Both the position numbers and the translations under genes were made by a program. A stretch of DNA of 19,612 nucleotides. Origin: an uncultured Actinomycetes bacterium. GTDB lineage: Bacteria > Actinomycetota > Actinomycetes > Nanopelagicales > Nanopelagicaceae. Location: NCBI GenBank assembly GCA_903845465.1, contig CAIMXQ010000069.1, positions 1-19,612 of the forward strand, given 5' to 3'. Every line of letters starts with the position of its first letter. The stretch's first letter is position 1. Under the pieces are notes generated by a model. The model saw nothing but the letters and a program-made list of their open reading frames with translations. It was not told the origin of the DNA and did not search any database. Positions 1 to 7,675 of the stretch are shown in pieces.

Positions 1-281
1 CCACTTGTTGCAAGTGTTGCGATGATCTCTTTCTGGCGAGCAACGAGATTCTTTAAATCTACAAGCTGCTGTACTTCCTTTGCAGAGAGATCTTTTTTGA
101 TCTCGATCTTTACTGGCTTGGCGGCTACTTTCTTAGCAGGGGCCGCCTTCTTTGCCGCTGCCTTCTTAACTGGCGCTGCCTTCTTTGTGACAGCTTTCTT
201 AGCAACTGACTTCTTTGCTGCAGGCTTTGCTGCAACTTTCTTGCCCTTTGCCTTGTTTTTGAGCGCACTAAATACAGCCAC
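1..281 (-). CDS. Lysine/alanine-rich basic protein, N-terminal part (cut by window edge)
   Basis: I do not recognise a named family. Ninety-three codons are visible before the window ends. After a short start (VAVFSALKNK) come about 50 residues of Lys/Ala/Pro repeats of the KKAA, AKKA and KKAAP type, like a histone-H1 or HU-type tail. Then follows an acidic/amphipathic stretch containing DLSAKEVQQLVDLKNLVARQ, which looks helical. A GTG start is chosen because AAAAGGA sits 5-6 bases upstream and an in-frame stop lies a little further up. The gene follows metX by 42 bases on the same strand. A basic tail suggests nucleic-acid binding, but the deciding C-terminal part is outside the window. A ribosome- or RNA-polymerase-associated protein is equally possible. 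Confidence 0.7.
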   Translation of the reverse strand, partial: MAVFSALKNKAKGKKVAAKPAAKKSVAKKAVTKKAAPVKKAAAKKAAPAKKVAAKPVKIEIKKDLSAKEVQQLVDLKNLVARQKEIIATLATS

Positions 282-300
282 AATTGTCCTTTTGGTTTTT

Positions 301-317
301 CTTCGAACTGCTCGAAG
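301..317 (-). other. Small hairpin upstream of the K/A-rich gene
   Basis: A perfect 6-bp inverted repeat (CTTCGA / TCGAAG) with a 5-base loop lies between the metX stop and the start of the K/A-rich gene. It has no U-run on either strand, so it is not a standard intrinsic terminator. It may be an mRNA processing or stability element. A -10-like TACAAT occurs at 333-328 on the minus strand, just inside the end of metX, so the downstream gene may have its own promoter, but no good -35 is visible. Confidence 0.3.
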
Positions 318-323
318 TAATAC

Positions 324-1436
324 CTATATTGTACCTGCAACTTGCAAGGCGTGCCGAATCGCATCGCCCATCGCCTCAGCCTCAACGAGAAATCCATCGT
401 GCCCAAAGTCGGAGCTAATGACGATTGGGGCATCTGCCGTTGGTACTAGCTCAGATATCTCAACCTGAAGTCGAGGTGGGAAGAGGCGATCTGTATCTAT
501 CGTGACCACAACAACGGGCACTGTGATGCTCTCGAGGGCTGCAGCAACGCCTCCACGGTCGCGGCCTATGTCATGGGAGTTCATTGCATCCGTGAGAGCG
601 ATATATGTGTTGGCATCAAAGCGCTGTGCCAATTTGGAGGCCTGGTGGTCGAGGTATGACTCAACGGCGTAGCGCCCGGTGTCATCTCCCTGAAGTTGCC
701 GCCCAAAGCGCACATCCATCTCAGATTCTGTCCGATAGGTCAGATGGGCGATACGACGAGCTATTCCCATTCCATCGATAGGGCCACGTTGCTGCTCGTA
801 ATAATCGCCGCCATTGAAATGCGGATCAGATTTGATTGCTCGAATCTGAATCGATGCCGTTCCGATTTGATCGCCGGTTGCAACAGCCGAGGAGCCAATT
901 GTGCAGATTGCACCGACCCGATGTGGAAGTTGCACTGCCCATTCGAGCGAGCGCATTCCGCCGAGCGATGGACCTACTGCCAATAGATACTTGTCGATTC
1001 CGAGCGCATCGCTAAAAGTAACTTCAGCGTTAACCATGTCGCGAATAGTGATGATGGGAAAACGTGAACCGTAACGTTTTCCATCGGGGGCGATACTCGA
1101 TGGACCCGTTGAACCTTGACATCCACCGATGACATTAGGGCAGATGATGAAATATTTATCAGTATCAAATGGCAAGCCAGGACCAACCATCTGCGGCCAC
1201 CATCCAGTGACATCAGACCATCCAGTCATTGCATGGTTGACTAAAATTGCATTGGATTTATCTGCATTCAGAGTTCCCCATGTTTGATAAGCAATGGTGA
1301 TATCGGGAAGGATTTCACCATTTTCAAGGAGCAGAGAACCGATGGAGATGAACGTGCGATCTCCTGGGTCATCACCTTCAAGCCACGCACCGGTGACATC
1401 GGCGCTGAGTCTTCTGCTCTTACCAAAATCTTTCAT
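324..1436 (-). CDS. metX: Homoserine O-acetyltransferase MetX
   Basis: An alpha/beta-hydrolase-fold acyltransferase of 370 residues, the usual size. It transfers an acetyl group (or succinyl in some family members) from CoA to homoserine, the committed step of methionine synthesis in the cytoplasm. Family motifs seen are NHAMTG near 67-72, GGCQGSTGPSS at 104-114, the nucleophile elbow GPSLGG with Ser157, Asp316 in the TDRLFPP motif and His346 in FGHDGF, giving a complete Ser-Asp-His triad. The elbow reads GPSLGG where many homologues have GGSLGG. The start is ATG with GAAGG 10 bases upstream. The leader is a SAM-IV riboswitch, so expression should fall when S-adenosylmethionine is plentiful. 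No metY or metB neighbour is present in the window. The acetyl-versus-succinyl preference cannot be read securely from sequence alone. Confidence 0.95.
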   Translation of the reverse strand: MKDFGKSRRLSADVTGAWLEGDDPGDRTFISIGSLLLENGEILPDITIAYQTWGTLNADKSNAILVNHAMTGWSDVTGWWPQMVGPGLPFDTDKYFIICPNVIGGCQGSTGPSSIAPDGKRYGSRFPIITIRDMVNAEVTFSDALGIDKYLLAVGPSLGGMRSLEWAVQLPHRVGAICTIGSSAVATGDQIGTASIQIRAIKSDPHFNGGDYYEQQRGPIDGMGIARRIAHLTYRTESEMDVRFGRQLQGDDTGRYAVESYLDHQASKLAQRFDANTYIALTDAMNSHDIGRDRGGVAAALESITVPVVVVTIDTDRLFPPRLQVEISELVPTADAPIVISSDFGHDGFLVEAEAMGDAIRHALQVAGTI

Positions 1437-1451
1437 GACTTAAAATCCTTC

Positions 1452-1567
1452 ACGCACTTGCAGATGCACATGAAGTGCAGCTACCTGGTCGTCACCCGGA
1501 GCACCCCACCGCGGTGGAGGGTTGCCGTCTCATCAGCCGGGGCTATCGATGAGAACTCGTGACCACT
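1452..1567 (-). promoter_or_regulatory. SAM-IV riboswitch in the metX leader
   Basis: The leader on the minus strand carries the SAM-IV core: GGTCACGAG at the 5' side, then CCCCGGCTGATGAG, CGGCAACCCTCC, the self-complementary CACCGCGGTGGGGTGC, and CCGGGTGACGACCAGG. The P1 helix is TGGTC (1565-1561) paired with GACCA (1490-1486). After P1 comes a hairpin TGCAC-TTCAT-GTGCA (1479-1465), then GCAAGTGCG, as expected for the 3' pseudoknot extension that separates SAM-IV from SAM-I. The likely ribosome site GAAGG (1451-1447) follows at once and no U-run is present, so translational control is more likely than termination. The ligand-binding role is known for the class; the mode of control here is inferred. 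Confidence 0.92.
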
Positions 1568-1600
1568 GCATATATTACCGGAAGATTCCCGCCACAACTT
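1567..1600 (-). promoter_or_regulatory. Candidate promoter for the metX riboswitch leader
   Basis: TAATAT at 1577-1572 fits a sigma-70-type -10 box. It contains the TAA stop codon of the upstream DUF4192 gene as its first three bases. Five to six bases further on, around 1567-1566, transcription would begin exactly at the first base of the riboswitch. The -35 is weak: AAGTTG at 1600-1595 has 17-base spacing. Placement is inferred from the motif and from riboswitches usually starting near the transcript 5' end. Confidence 0.5.
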
Positions 1601-2564
1601 TGGGGTGAAGTTCAGCCCGCATCGCTGTAAATGATTCGGGTGGCCAGCCTGCAGTAAAGACTCGTCGCAACAGATGCGCCAATGAATATTGATCATCATC
1701 GGCAAGGGCGCGATCGAGAGCCTTATGGGCAAGGGCTCCTTCGCCCCGTTCGTATGCCATCGATGCATAGAGAGATGCAATCGGTGCGACAAATCCACGC
1801 GGTGCAATGACTAAAAGATCTCGCCACATCCGCCAATAGAAGTCTGCAGTTTCATCTGTATGACTTCCGAGTGAAAAATCTCGGACTTGGATATCGCTCA
1901 TACGGCCGATAACCCGCGCCACGAGTTCGCGATCTTCAGCACCGCGACCTTCGCGGTATTCGCCGGCTAAATCGATGACAGCTGTTGCCCCATCTCGCTG
2001 AAGGTCGTTGATCTCTTCGGCATCACTAGAAATCCAGAATTGATGCACTTCATCTTGCCACGCACTTTCATGTGAAGACGGAAGTGCAGCTATAGATTGA
2101 ACTAGATCATTCACTGTCGCAAATGGCATGGGGTGCCCAGTGATCACATGTTCTGCTGCGATGCGTGAAGAATCAAGTGGGGGAATTTCAGTGCCTTCGG
2201 GTGGACAACATGTTGAGTCAGTGCACATCATCGATCTGTAGCGATTTCCAGAGACAGTGAGCGACTCTTTGATTTCGATTCCAGCTCGCAGAAGTGCAGC
2301 GCTGATATTGATCATCACAGGTTCTGCATCAATATCATCAGATATATACGCAACGATAAATGCCGCAGTTGCCTCATCACGAACCATATGTGATGCCAAT
2401 AAGTCATAGCTTTCAGCAGCGAGATCGGTAGGAAAATCCACGCGCATAGCCATTCCGACTGATTCATCTTTGAGCGAGACGAGAACCAAGGATTTTTCAG
2501 GGTGGTAGCCAATAAGAAATGGAATTGCTGCGAGCAGGTCATGCGGTGAAGTAAGTGTTGTCAT
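1575..2564 (-). CDS. DUF4192 family protein
   Basis: A 329-residue protein whose N-terminus (SPHDLLAAIPFLIGYHPEKS followed by LVLVSLKD) matches the DUF4192 family of actinobacteria, in which this segment is the most conserved. It has no signal peptide or membrane segment, so it should be cytoplasmic. The C-terminal third is helix-rich with the tetratricopeptide-like phrase AYERGEGALAHKALDRALAD. The ATG start lies 8 bases after the stop of the secreted PKD gene, suggesting a two-gene transcript; the site before it (AAGAG) is weak. The stop codon is embedded in the likely promoter of metX. The biochemical function of this family is unknown to me. Confidence 0.85.
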   Translation of the reverse strand: MTTLTSPHDLLAAIPFLIGYHPEKSLVLVSLKDESVGMAMRVDFPTDLAAESYDLLASHMVRDEATAAFIVAYISDDIDAEPVMINISAALLRAGIEIKESLTVSGNRYRSMMCTDSTCCPPEGTEIPPLDSSRIAAEHVITGHPMPFATVNDLVQSIAALPSSHESAWQDEVHQFWISSDAEEINDLQRDGATAVIDLAGEYREGRGAEDRELVARVIGRMSDIQVRDFSLGSHTDETADFYWRMWRDLLVIAPRGFVAPIASLYASMAYERGEGALAHKALDRALADDDQYSLAHLLRRVFTAGWPPESFTAMRAELHPKVVAGIFR

Positions 2565-2572
2565 TATTTCTC

Positions 2573-3310
2573 TTATCTAGTGAATGTGATGGTTGGGGTG
2601 AAACGAGTAGGCGCTGCAACGACAGTGATAGGCAGTACCGAAACGGTCTGGATATCACCGTTGATGTGCGCTGTTATGCCTTGGACGGTGAAATCCCCCG
2701 CCCACTTCGTGATGAGTTCGATGACATAGTGGCCCGGCTTCTCATACGCATGACGAATCTGACCGTTGGGATATGGCGCACCAACATTGGTTGTTGCATA
2801 CACAACGCCATCTCCGTAGTGCCAGAAGAATGTTGGCTTTAGTTGCACATCAACGTTCTCGCCTACGATTTGAATTCGCTTGGCAAAGAAGGAAGGGATA
2901 TCGCTCCAGAAGTAGACTGGGACTTTTATCAGTGGCTCAAAAGATGGCGAATATGCGATTCCAGCAGTGGGAAGTGCTTCGATCAATTTATCGTTAAGTG
3001 ACTGCGCCTTGGCCGATGGTGTGACAATTTTTCGAATTACCGGCTTCTTTGTTGTTGCAACTCTTGGTTTGGCGCTACCAGTTGATCGTGGTGTTGGTGT
3101 CGTTTTCGGATGAATAATCGGCGCCCGTGGTTTGGAAGCTTTCGGCGCTACCGCCTTCTTCTGTACTGGCCCACTTCCTTTGCGACCTTCAATCACAATC
3201 TTTCCATCTTGGGTATAGACATCAATGCACGCTCTATCGATGCAATCGGCAGCGCGCGCCGGAGGTGCGAAAAAAGTAATGAGGAGCACTGCGATCAGGA
3301 TTCTTGTCAT
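2573..3310 (-). CDS. Secreted protein with PKD-like domain
   Basis: A longer reading frame exists up to 3466, but the start is placed at the internal ATG at 3310 because a classical Sec signal peptide begins there (MTRILIAVLLITFFAPPARA, then A). The upstream extension would also overlap the Nudix start and lacks any exported-protein feature. Mature order: a short domain with two cysteines (Cys23, Cys28; DCIDRACIDVYTQDGKI), a Pro/Lys/Thr-rich linker at about 47-100, then a C-terminal region at about 125-235. That region carries the PKD-like signature FFWHYGDG at 162-168 and HAYEKPGHYVIEL at 187-199. It should lie outside the membrane; with no LPXTG or terminal membrane helix it is probably released or loosely held. 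PKD folds usually mediate protein or glycan contacts. The specific role is unknown. It precedes the DUF4192 gene by 8 bases. Confidence 0.75.
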   Translation of the reverse strand: MTRILIAVLLITFFAPPARAADCIDRACIDVYTQDGKIVIEGRKGSGPVQKKAVAPKASKPRAPIIHPKTTPTPRSTGSAKPRVATTKKPVIRKIVTPSAKAQSLNDKLIEALPTAGIAYSPSFEPLIKVPVYFWSDIPSFFAKRIQIVGENVDVQLKPTFFWHYGDGVVYATTNVGAPYPNGQIRHAYEKPGHYVIELITKWAGDFTVQGITAHINGDIQTVSVLPITVVAAPTRFTPTITFTR

Positions 3311-3416
3311 GCGCGGGAGGGTAGATGTGCAGTAACACTGTGAAGGCTTGAATTTCTCCAACTGTGGATACTCTAGGGTCAATGGCTTTAGCCATCTGAC
3401 CTCAAAGGAATCGAAA
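3311..3416. promoter_or_regulatory. Divergent promoter region between the PKD and Nudix genes
   Basis: These 106 bases separate two divergent starts and must hold both promoters. On the plus strand TTGAAT (3348-3353) and TACTCT (3369-3374) form a weak -35/-10 pair with short 15-base spacing. On the minus strand TAGAGT (3375-3370) reads as a -10 over nearly the same bases. A perfect palindrome ATGGCT-TT-AGCCAT lies at 3382-3395, between the plus-strand -10 and the Nudix ribosome site. Assignments are from motif likeness only. Confidence 0.35.
3382..3395. repeat. 14-bp palindrome ATGGCT-TT-AGCCAT
   Basis: Six-base arms with a two-base centre, placed where a repressor would cover the start of the Nudix transcript. 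It could equally be a minor hairpin in that mRNA leader. No copy was noticed elsewhere in the window, and the binding factor is unknown. Confidence 0.3.
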
Positions 3417-3884
3417 ATGGCTGCGCGCGATGGTGATGGATGGATTGAATGCGCATGCGGATCCAAGCATTGGGGTAAATACGGCGCTGCAGGGCTGCTA
3501 ATTATTCGTGATGGCGCAATTTTTCTACAACACCGTGCGCCCTGGGTTCATAACGGTGATACCTGGGGTATTCCAGGTGGTGCTCGCGATTCACACGAGA
3601 CGATTATTGAAGGCGCAATTCGCGAAGCCATGGAAGAAACTGGAATCAATCCCGAAGATTTACAACCAGTTCACACCTTCAACGATGATCACAATGGGTG
3701 GAGTTATTCGACAGTTATCGCCATCGCAAATCAATCACTTGAAGGCCACGAACTTAATGATGAATCACATGAAGTGCGATGGGTGAAATTCGATGATGTG
3801 ACGCGTTTGCCGCTTCATCCCAGCTTTGCGAAGACCTGGCCCGACGTGCGCAAAATTATTGATGAGTTAGAGGCCATCGCGTAA
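3417..3884 (+). CDS. Nudix hydrolase
   Basis: A 155-residue hydrolase that should cleave a nucleoside diphosphate linked to another group. The complete Nudix box is at 55-77: G-x5-E (GARDSHE), seven residues, REA, MEE, TGI, which supplies the Mg-binding glutamates. The N-terminal phrase CACGSKHWGKYGAAGLLI is typical of actinobacterial MutT-like proteins. The start at 3417 is preferred over an upstream ATG at 3348 because AAAGGA lies 7 bases before it and homology begins there. It is the only plus-strand gene in the first 14 kb. Its last 18 bases overlap the 3' end of the convergent dinG gene. The substrate (oxidised nucleotide, ADP-sugar or other) cannot be told. Confidence 0.9.
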   Translation: MAARDGDGWIECACGSKHWGKYGAAGLLIIRDGAIFLQHRAPWVHNGDTWGIPGGARDSHETIIEGAIREAMEETGINPEDLQPVHTFNDDHNGWSYSTVIAIANQSLEGHELNDESHEVRWVKFDDVTRLPLHPSFAKTWPDVRKIIDELEAIA

Positions 3885-5858
3885 ACGTTTGAGCGAATCG
3901 CGCACCACTGCCCCATCACTTGTTCGCCACAATGGGGGCATCGAGTTGAGCAACACACTTCCATATCGCTTAGTAACGATTCGTGAATCAAGAATTGCAA
4001 CGACTCCACGATCTTCAATACTGCGAATCAAGCGACCAGTTCCTTGGGCTAATAACAGAGCTGCACGAGGGACTGATACCTGCATAAATCCGCTTCCACC
4101 TGATGCATCAGCTAGTGATGATCGCGCAGACATGACTGGTTCATCGGGGCGCGGAAAGGGAATTCGATCTATTGCAACAAGGATGCATGAATTGCCGGGA
4201 ACATCGACTCCCTGCCACAAGGACATTGTTCCCAAGAGAATAGATGTCTCATCTTTTGCAAAGCGTTCGACCAATGGACCCACTGCATCACCACGTTTTT
4301 GCGTGATGATCGAAATTGGCAAGTCCACCAATACTTTGCGAAGGTGAAGGTCGGCAGCCTCTACTCCACGCCACGAACTAAAGAGCGCCAAAGTACGTCC
4401 ACCAGCTGCGTCAATGAGTTCGCCGAGTTCATCTAGTACCTCTTGGCTTGGACCATCGCGTCCTGGTTCGGGTAGATGTTTCGGCATATAGAGAACACCT
4501 TGATTGGCGAAATCAAAGGGAGAGCCAACATCAAGCATCTGCACATTTGCGGGATCAATCTCACCAGGTTCAATTTCTAGATCCGAATCTGAGCCGACAA
4601 CAAATCCAATACTTCGGGCCATCGCATCAAAGTTATTTCCCACTGTTAGCGTTGCAGATGTTGCAATGACAGGATTCTGTGTCAGTAAATTACTTCGTAA
4701 TACATGCGAGACCGAGAGCGGTGCTAGGTGCAGGGTTGAAAATGTTGGTTCATACCAGAGCACTTGTTCATCACCCATCTTGAGTAGCTTTCCAGCAATC
4801 GTTGCAATCTCTTGCACGGCTCCCTTTACTCGGGCGCGCTCTGCATTTTCATCAGGATCGATAATTTCATCGTCAGCGTTTATTAGCTGCACCAAGGAAG
4901 TTGCAGTCTCTTTCACCTTGCGAATTGGTGCTTCAAGCGAACTTGGAATGTCTTCTAACCGGCCTTGTGCTGAGAAATCACCTTTAATCATCTCGCCATA
5001 ATCTGCCATCGCATCATGGAAGCTGTCGGCGGCATTGGTAAATCCTTCAGAAGGTTTGCCTGGCATATATTTACGCGCCATTGCAGCCGCTCTTTGTACG
5101 CGCCCAGATGTGAGTTCTTCCGTTACCGCCTGTGTAGTGCGATCCATAAATTCGTGTGCTTCGTCGAGAATGACTGCATCGCGTTCAGGCAAGATGGGAT
5201 GCGAATCAACGATTTCAATCGCGAGCAAGGTGTGATTAGTGACAACGACATCGGCCTCTTGTGCTTTGGCCTTAGCCTTCGCGGCAAAACATTGGGCGCC
5301 CCAGGCACATGAATCTGCACCGACACATTCGCGTCCCGATAGAGAGTTAGCAGCCCATACTCGTCGATCGACTTCAGGTGCATCATCGCGGTCCCCTGAT
5401 ACACCGGGAGTCTTAGCCCATGCAATCAATCTCTTTGCATCCTTCTCAAGATACGAAGATTCGAGCAATAGTTCGCCATCGGGATCTGTGTCATCTGCAT
5501 TCATCTTCTGCAGACATACATAGTTTCCAACACCTTTGTAGATTGCATAGGTAATCTCGCGACCTAAAGCTTTCTCAAGTGCTGGCACTACTGCCGGTAA
5601 ATCACGTTCTACCAATTGACGCTGCAAGGCAAGAGTTGCCGTTGCTACCAATACTTTGCGTCCATGAACTAGTGCAGGAACTAAATAGGCTAGAGATTTT
5701 CCGGTACCAGTGCCTGCTTGCACCATGAGGTGATGTCGATCTGTCAGTGCATTTGCAACTGCTTCGGCCATTTCAATCTGACCTTCTCGAGCAGAACCAC
5801 CAATGGCTTCGACGGCGGCATCTAGTGCCGCTCGTACTTGTGCCGATAGTTCACTCAT
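3867..5858 (-). CDS. dinG: DinG/XPD-type ATP-dependent helicase with Fe-S cluster
   Basis: A superfamily-2 5'-3' DNA helicase of the Rad3/XPD/DinG group, 663 residues, acting in DNA repair or R-loop and D-loop removal. Seen in order: a Q-motif-like REGQIEMAEAV at 24-34, Walker A AGTGTGKS at 48-55, four cysteines (in YVCLQK, GRECVGADSC and AQCFA) spaced as for a [4Fe-4S] cluster, the DEAH box in VILDEAHEF, and C-terminal motifs LGTMSLWQGVDVPG and QGTGRLIR. There is no N-terminal exonuclease domain, as in the short bacterial DinG form. The ATG start has no clear Shine-Dalgarno sequence. The -10-like TAGAGT ends 6 bases before it, so the transcript may be leaderless. It follows the EamA gene by 17 bases on the same strand. 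Confidence 0.93.
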   Translation of the reverse strand: MSELSAQVRAALDAAVEAIGGSAREGQIEMAEAVANALTDRHHLMVQAGTGTGKSLAYLVPALVHGRKVLVATATLALQRQLVERDLPAVVPALEKALGREITYAIYKGVGNYVCLQKMNADDTDPDGELLLESSYLEKDAKRLIAWAKTPGVSGDRDDAPEVDRRVWAANSLSGRECVGADSCAWGAQCFAAKAKAKAQEADVVVTNHTLLAIEIVDSHPILPERDAVILDEAHEFMDRTTQAVTEELTSGRVQRAAAMARKYMPGKPSEGFTNAADSFHDAMADYGEMIKGDFSAQGRLEDIPSSLEAPIRKVKETATSLVQLINADDEIIDPDENAERARVKGAVQEIATIAGKLLKMGDEQVLWYEPTFSTLHLAPLSVSHVLRSNLLTQNPVIATSATLTVGNNFDAMARSIGFVVGSDSDLEIEPGEIDPANVQMLDVGSPFDFANQGVLYMPKHLPEPGRDGPSQEVLDELGELIDAAGGRTLALFSSWRGVEAADLHLRKVLVDLPISIITQKRGDAVGPLVERFAKDETSILLGTMSLWQGVDVPGNSCILVAIDRIPFPRPDEPVMSARSSLADASGGSGFMQVSVPRAALLLAQGTGRLIRSIEDRGVVAILDSRIVTKRYGSVLLNSMPPLWRTSDGAVVRDSLKRLRDGL

Positions 5859-5864
5859 GGCGGC

Positions 5865-5870
5865 ACTCTA
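5865..5870 (-). promoter_or_regulatory. Candidate leaderless -10 box for dinG
   Basis: TAGAGT (TANNNT form) ends 6 bases before the dinG ATG, so RNA would start on or next to the A of the start codon. It fits the absence of a ribosome site. The -35 is not recognisable, so this is tentative. Confidence 0.3.
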
Positions 5871-5875
5871 TCTAT

Positions 5876-6754
5876 CTAGCCGCTCGTTTCGCTCTTAACC
5901 ACAAGGAAGACGCCGAGAAGCAGGATTGCACCGGCGATAAGTTGAATAACTCCCAACTTCTGTCCGAACGCGAAGAAACCAATGACACCTGCTACTAGTG
6001 GATTCACAAAGGCGAAGGATGTTAAGAGCGCAGGGGAAACGCGACGAGATATACCGAGATAAGCCCAATATTGTGAAGCCAGAGCCACAATGAGAAAGAT
6101 CATCGTTGGATTGAGTACATCTTTTACATGCACGCTCGGTGCCTTCAAAACGAAGTGCACGATTGTTGTTCCAAGTGCACCGATAAATACCTGTAAGAAT
6201 ATTGCGAAGATAAGTGGGTATCCACTCTCGTATCTAATCCAAATCTCTGTCGCCGAGAACCATGCAAATGTAGACAGAAGGGCCGCAAAAATGCCAGCCA
6301 CTTGTACTGATCCTTGTGGTGCACCAATAAGAAAAATGACAGCTACTGATGCAACAAGGACTCCGCTGATTGCAAGCTTTGAAGGGCGTTGACCTTTGAG
6401 CGCTAAATAGATGATTGACATTGCAGGAAGCGTTGAATACAGAAGTGCGGAGATTGCCCCTGGAATTCGAGAGCTCGACCATGCGAGAGAGATACTGCAG
6501 AGCGGTGAATACATCGCCGATGAAATGATGATGGGGATAAAGGATTTATCGAATTTAAAGGAACGTGGAGATTTAGGCGCCAAGATCAATACAGCGAGGA
6601 AGAGGATAGATGCTGATCCCCACGCGCGAATCAGAACTATGTTGATGGGATTGATTGTCTTAGTTGCATGAGACAAGAATGGATAGATTCCGCCACCGAC
6701 AAACCACATGACTGCAATCCCGAAGATAGTCATTCGGGAGAGCGGCTTAGTCAT
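5876..6754 (-). CDS. EamA/DMT-superfamily transporter
   Basis: A 292-residue, strongly hydrophobic protein with about ten membrane helices in two repeated halves, the EamA (drug/metabolite transporter) layout. The N-terminus TIFGIAVMWFVGGGIYPFLS and the helix-6-like segment FLIVALASQYWAYLGISRRV followed by SPALLTSFAFVNPLVAGVIG are typical of the family. It should sit in the cytoplasmic membrane and export or exchange a small metabolite. The ATG lies 6 bases after the stop of the hydroxyacid dehydrogenase gene, with AAGAG overlapping that stop, so the two are translationally close. Being last in the catabolic gene row, it may release or take up an intermediate of the pathway; substrate unknown. 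Confidence 0.88.
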   Translation of the reverse strand: MTKPLSRMTIFGIAVMWFVGGGIYPFLSHATKTINPINIVLIRAWGSASILFLAVLILAPKSPRSFKFDKSFIPIIISSAMYSPLCSISLAWSSSRIPGAISALLYSTLPAMSIIYLALKGQRPSKLAISGVLVASVAVIFLIGAPQGSVQVAGIFAALLSTFAWFSATEIWIRYESGYPLIFAIFLQVFIGALGTTIVHFVLKAPSVHVKDVLNPTMIFLIVALASQYWAYLGISRRVSPALLTSFAFVNPLVAGVIGFFAFGQKLGVIQLIAGAILLLGVFLVVKSETSG

Positions 6755-6760
6755 GAGCTC

Positions 6761-7651
6761 TTACTTAAAGCGGAGAGGTGTATTTGTATCGTCTTCATAC
6801 ATCTTGGCAGGAATCATCTCGCCTGCTTTATCGCCATATCGTGCACGTGCACGGCGATAGACGTTTTCGACAGTTGCGCCAACTTCCATTGGAACGCCGA
6901 CAGATCGCGCTAAATCACCTGCAAGTCGAAGATCTTTACATGCAAGAGCAACCGCAAATCCTTCATCGTAATCGCCATCTTTGAGCATTCCAAGAATGTC
7001 TCGCTCGAGCAGTATGGAATTACATGGCGAGCCAACTAATGAAAGTCGAAGAGTTTCTAGATCTACTCCCGCTTTAACACCAAGCAAGAGCGCCTCGGTT
7101 GTTGCAACAAATGAGTTAAACCAAAGCATATTGAGAACTAGTTTGACGGCATATCCAGTTCCACGCTTGCCGCAATTGAAGAACTTTTCAGGCTCTCCCA
7201 TAATGTCAAAAAGTGGCTTTGCATATGCGAAATCTGCCGGGTCTCCCCCGGCGAAGATAGACATTGTTCCTTTATCGGCGCCGACAGACATCCCAGCTAC
7301 AGGTGCGTCGATGATTCGCACAGATTTATCGAGAGATTTTTCAACAGTAGCTGCAGTCTCAGGCACCGACGTAGACATATCAATCCACATAGATCCTGGC
7401 TTCATCGCAGCTGCTACTCCACTAGTGACCATGCAGCCCTCAATTGCTTGAGGGGTTGGAAGCATCGTGATGAGTACATCTGCACCGGTCACGCATTCAA
7501 CGCCAGAGGTAGCAGCTTTTGCGCCTGCCGCTATCGGCTTCTGCATGCTCTCTGTATTGAGATCAAAGACTGTGATGTCGATTCCTGCTGCAGCAAGGTT
7601 GCGAGACATACTTCCGCCCATACTGCCTGTTCCGATAAATGCGACCTTCAC
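6761..7651 (-). CDS. NAD(P)-dependent beta-hydroxyacid dehydrogenase (3-hydroxyisobutyrate dehydrogenase family)
   Basis: A 296-residue enzyme of the family containing 3-hydroxyisobutyrate dehydrogenase and tartronate-semialdehyde reductase. It interconverts a beta-hydroxyacid and its semialdehyde using NAD(P). Rossmann motif GTGSMGG is at 7-13. The substrate-binding signature at about 115-130 reads DAPVAGMSVGADKGTMSIFA, with PVAGM in place of the usual PVSGG. The catalytic lysine is Lys170 in GYAVKLVLNML, with Asn174 after it. Asp30 at the end of beta-2 favours NAD over NADP. The start is GTG, preceded by AAAGGAG at 6 bases; an upstream ATG in that leader runs straight into a stop. It lies 24 bases after the aldehyde dehydrogenase gene. 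The exact substrate is not deducible. Confidence 0.9.
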   Translation of the reverse strand: MKVAFIGTGSMGGSMSRNLAAAGIDITVFDLNTESMQKPIAAGAKAATSGVECVTGADVLITMLPTPQAIEGCMVTSGVAAAMKPGSMWIDMSTSVPETAATVEKSLDKSVRIIDAPVAGMSVGADKGTMSIFAGGDPADFAYAKPLFDIMGEPEKFFNCGKRGTGYAVKLVLNMLWFNSFVATTEALLLGVKAGVDLETLRLSLVGSPCNSILLERDILGMLKDGDYDEGFAVALACKDLRLAGDLARSVGVPMEVGATVENVYRRARARYGDKAGEMIPAKMYEDDTNTPLRFK

Positions 7652-7675
7652 GTCATGCTCCTTTGTTGTAATGAA

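Noticed and set aside
301..317. Intrinsic terminator after metX
   Set aside because: The stem is only 6 bp and is followed by an A-rich stretch, not a U-run, on the transcribed strand.
125..433. Minus-strand open frame of about 100 codons with many Arg/Gln
   Set aside because: It is a frame shadow of the Lys/Ala repeat gene and of the end of metX; the repeats create long open frames in other registers, and the GTG frame with a ribosome site is the credible one.
22..468. Plus-strand frame rich in Ala and Phe that looks like a membrane protein
   Set aside because: Antisense image of the Lys/Ala repeats (AAG read as CTT, GCA as TGC); no ribosome site, and it crosses metX.
3311..3466. N-terminal extension of the PKD protein frame
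   Set aside because: A signal peptide begins at the internal ATG at 3310; the extension has no family-like content and would cover the Nudix start region.
4504..5001. Plus-strand frame inside dinG
   Set aside because: Lies wholly antisense to conserved helicase coding sequence, with no recognisable domain or ribosome site.
6981..7451. Plus-strand frame of over 150 codons inside the hydroxyacid dehydrogenase gene
   Set aside because: Antisense shadow of conserved coding sequence.
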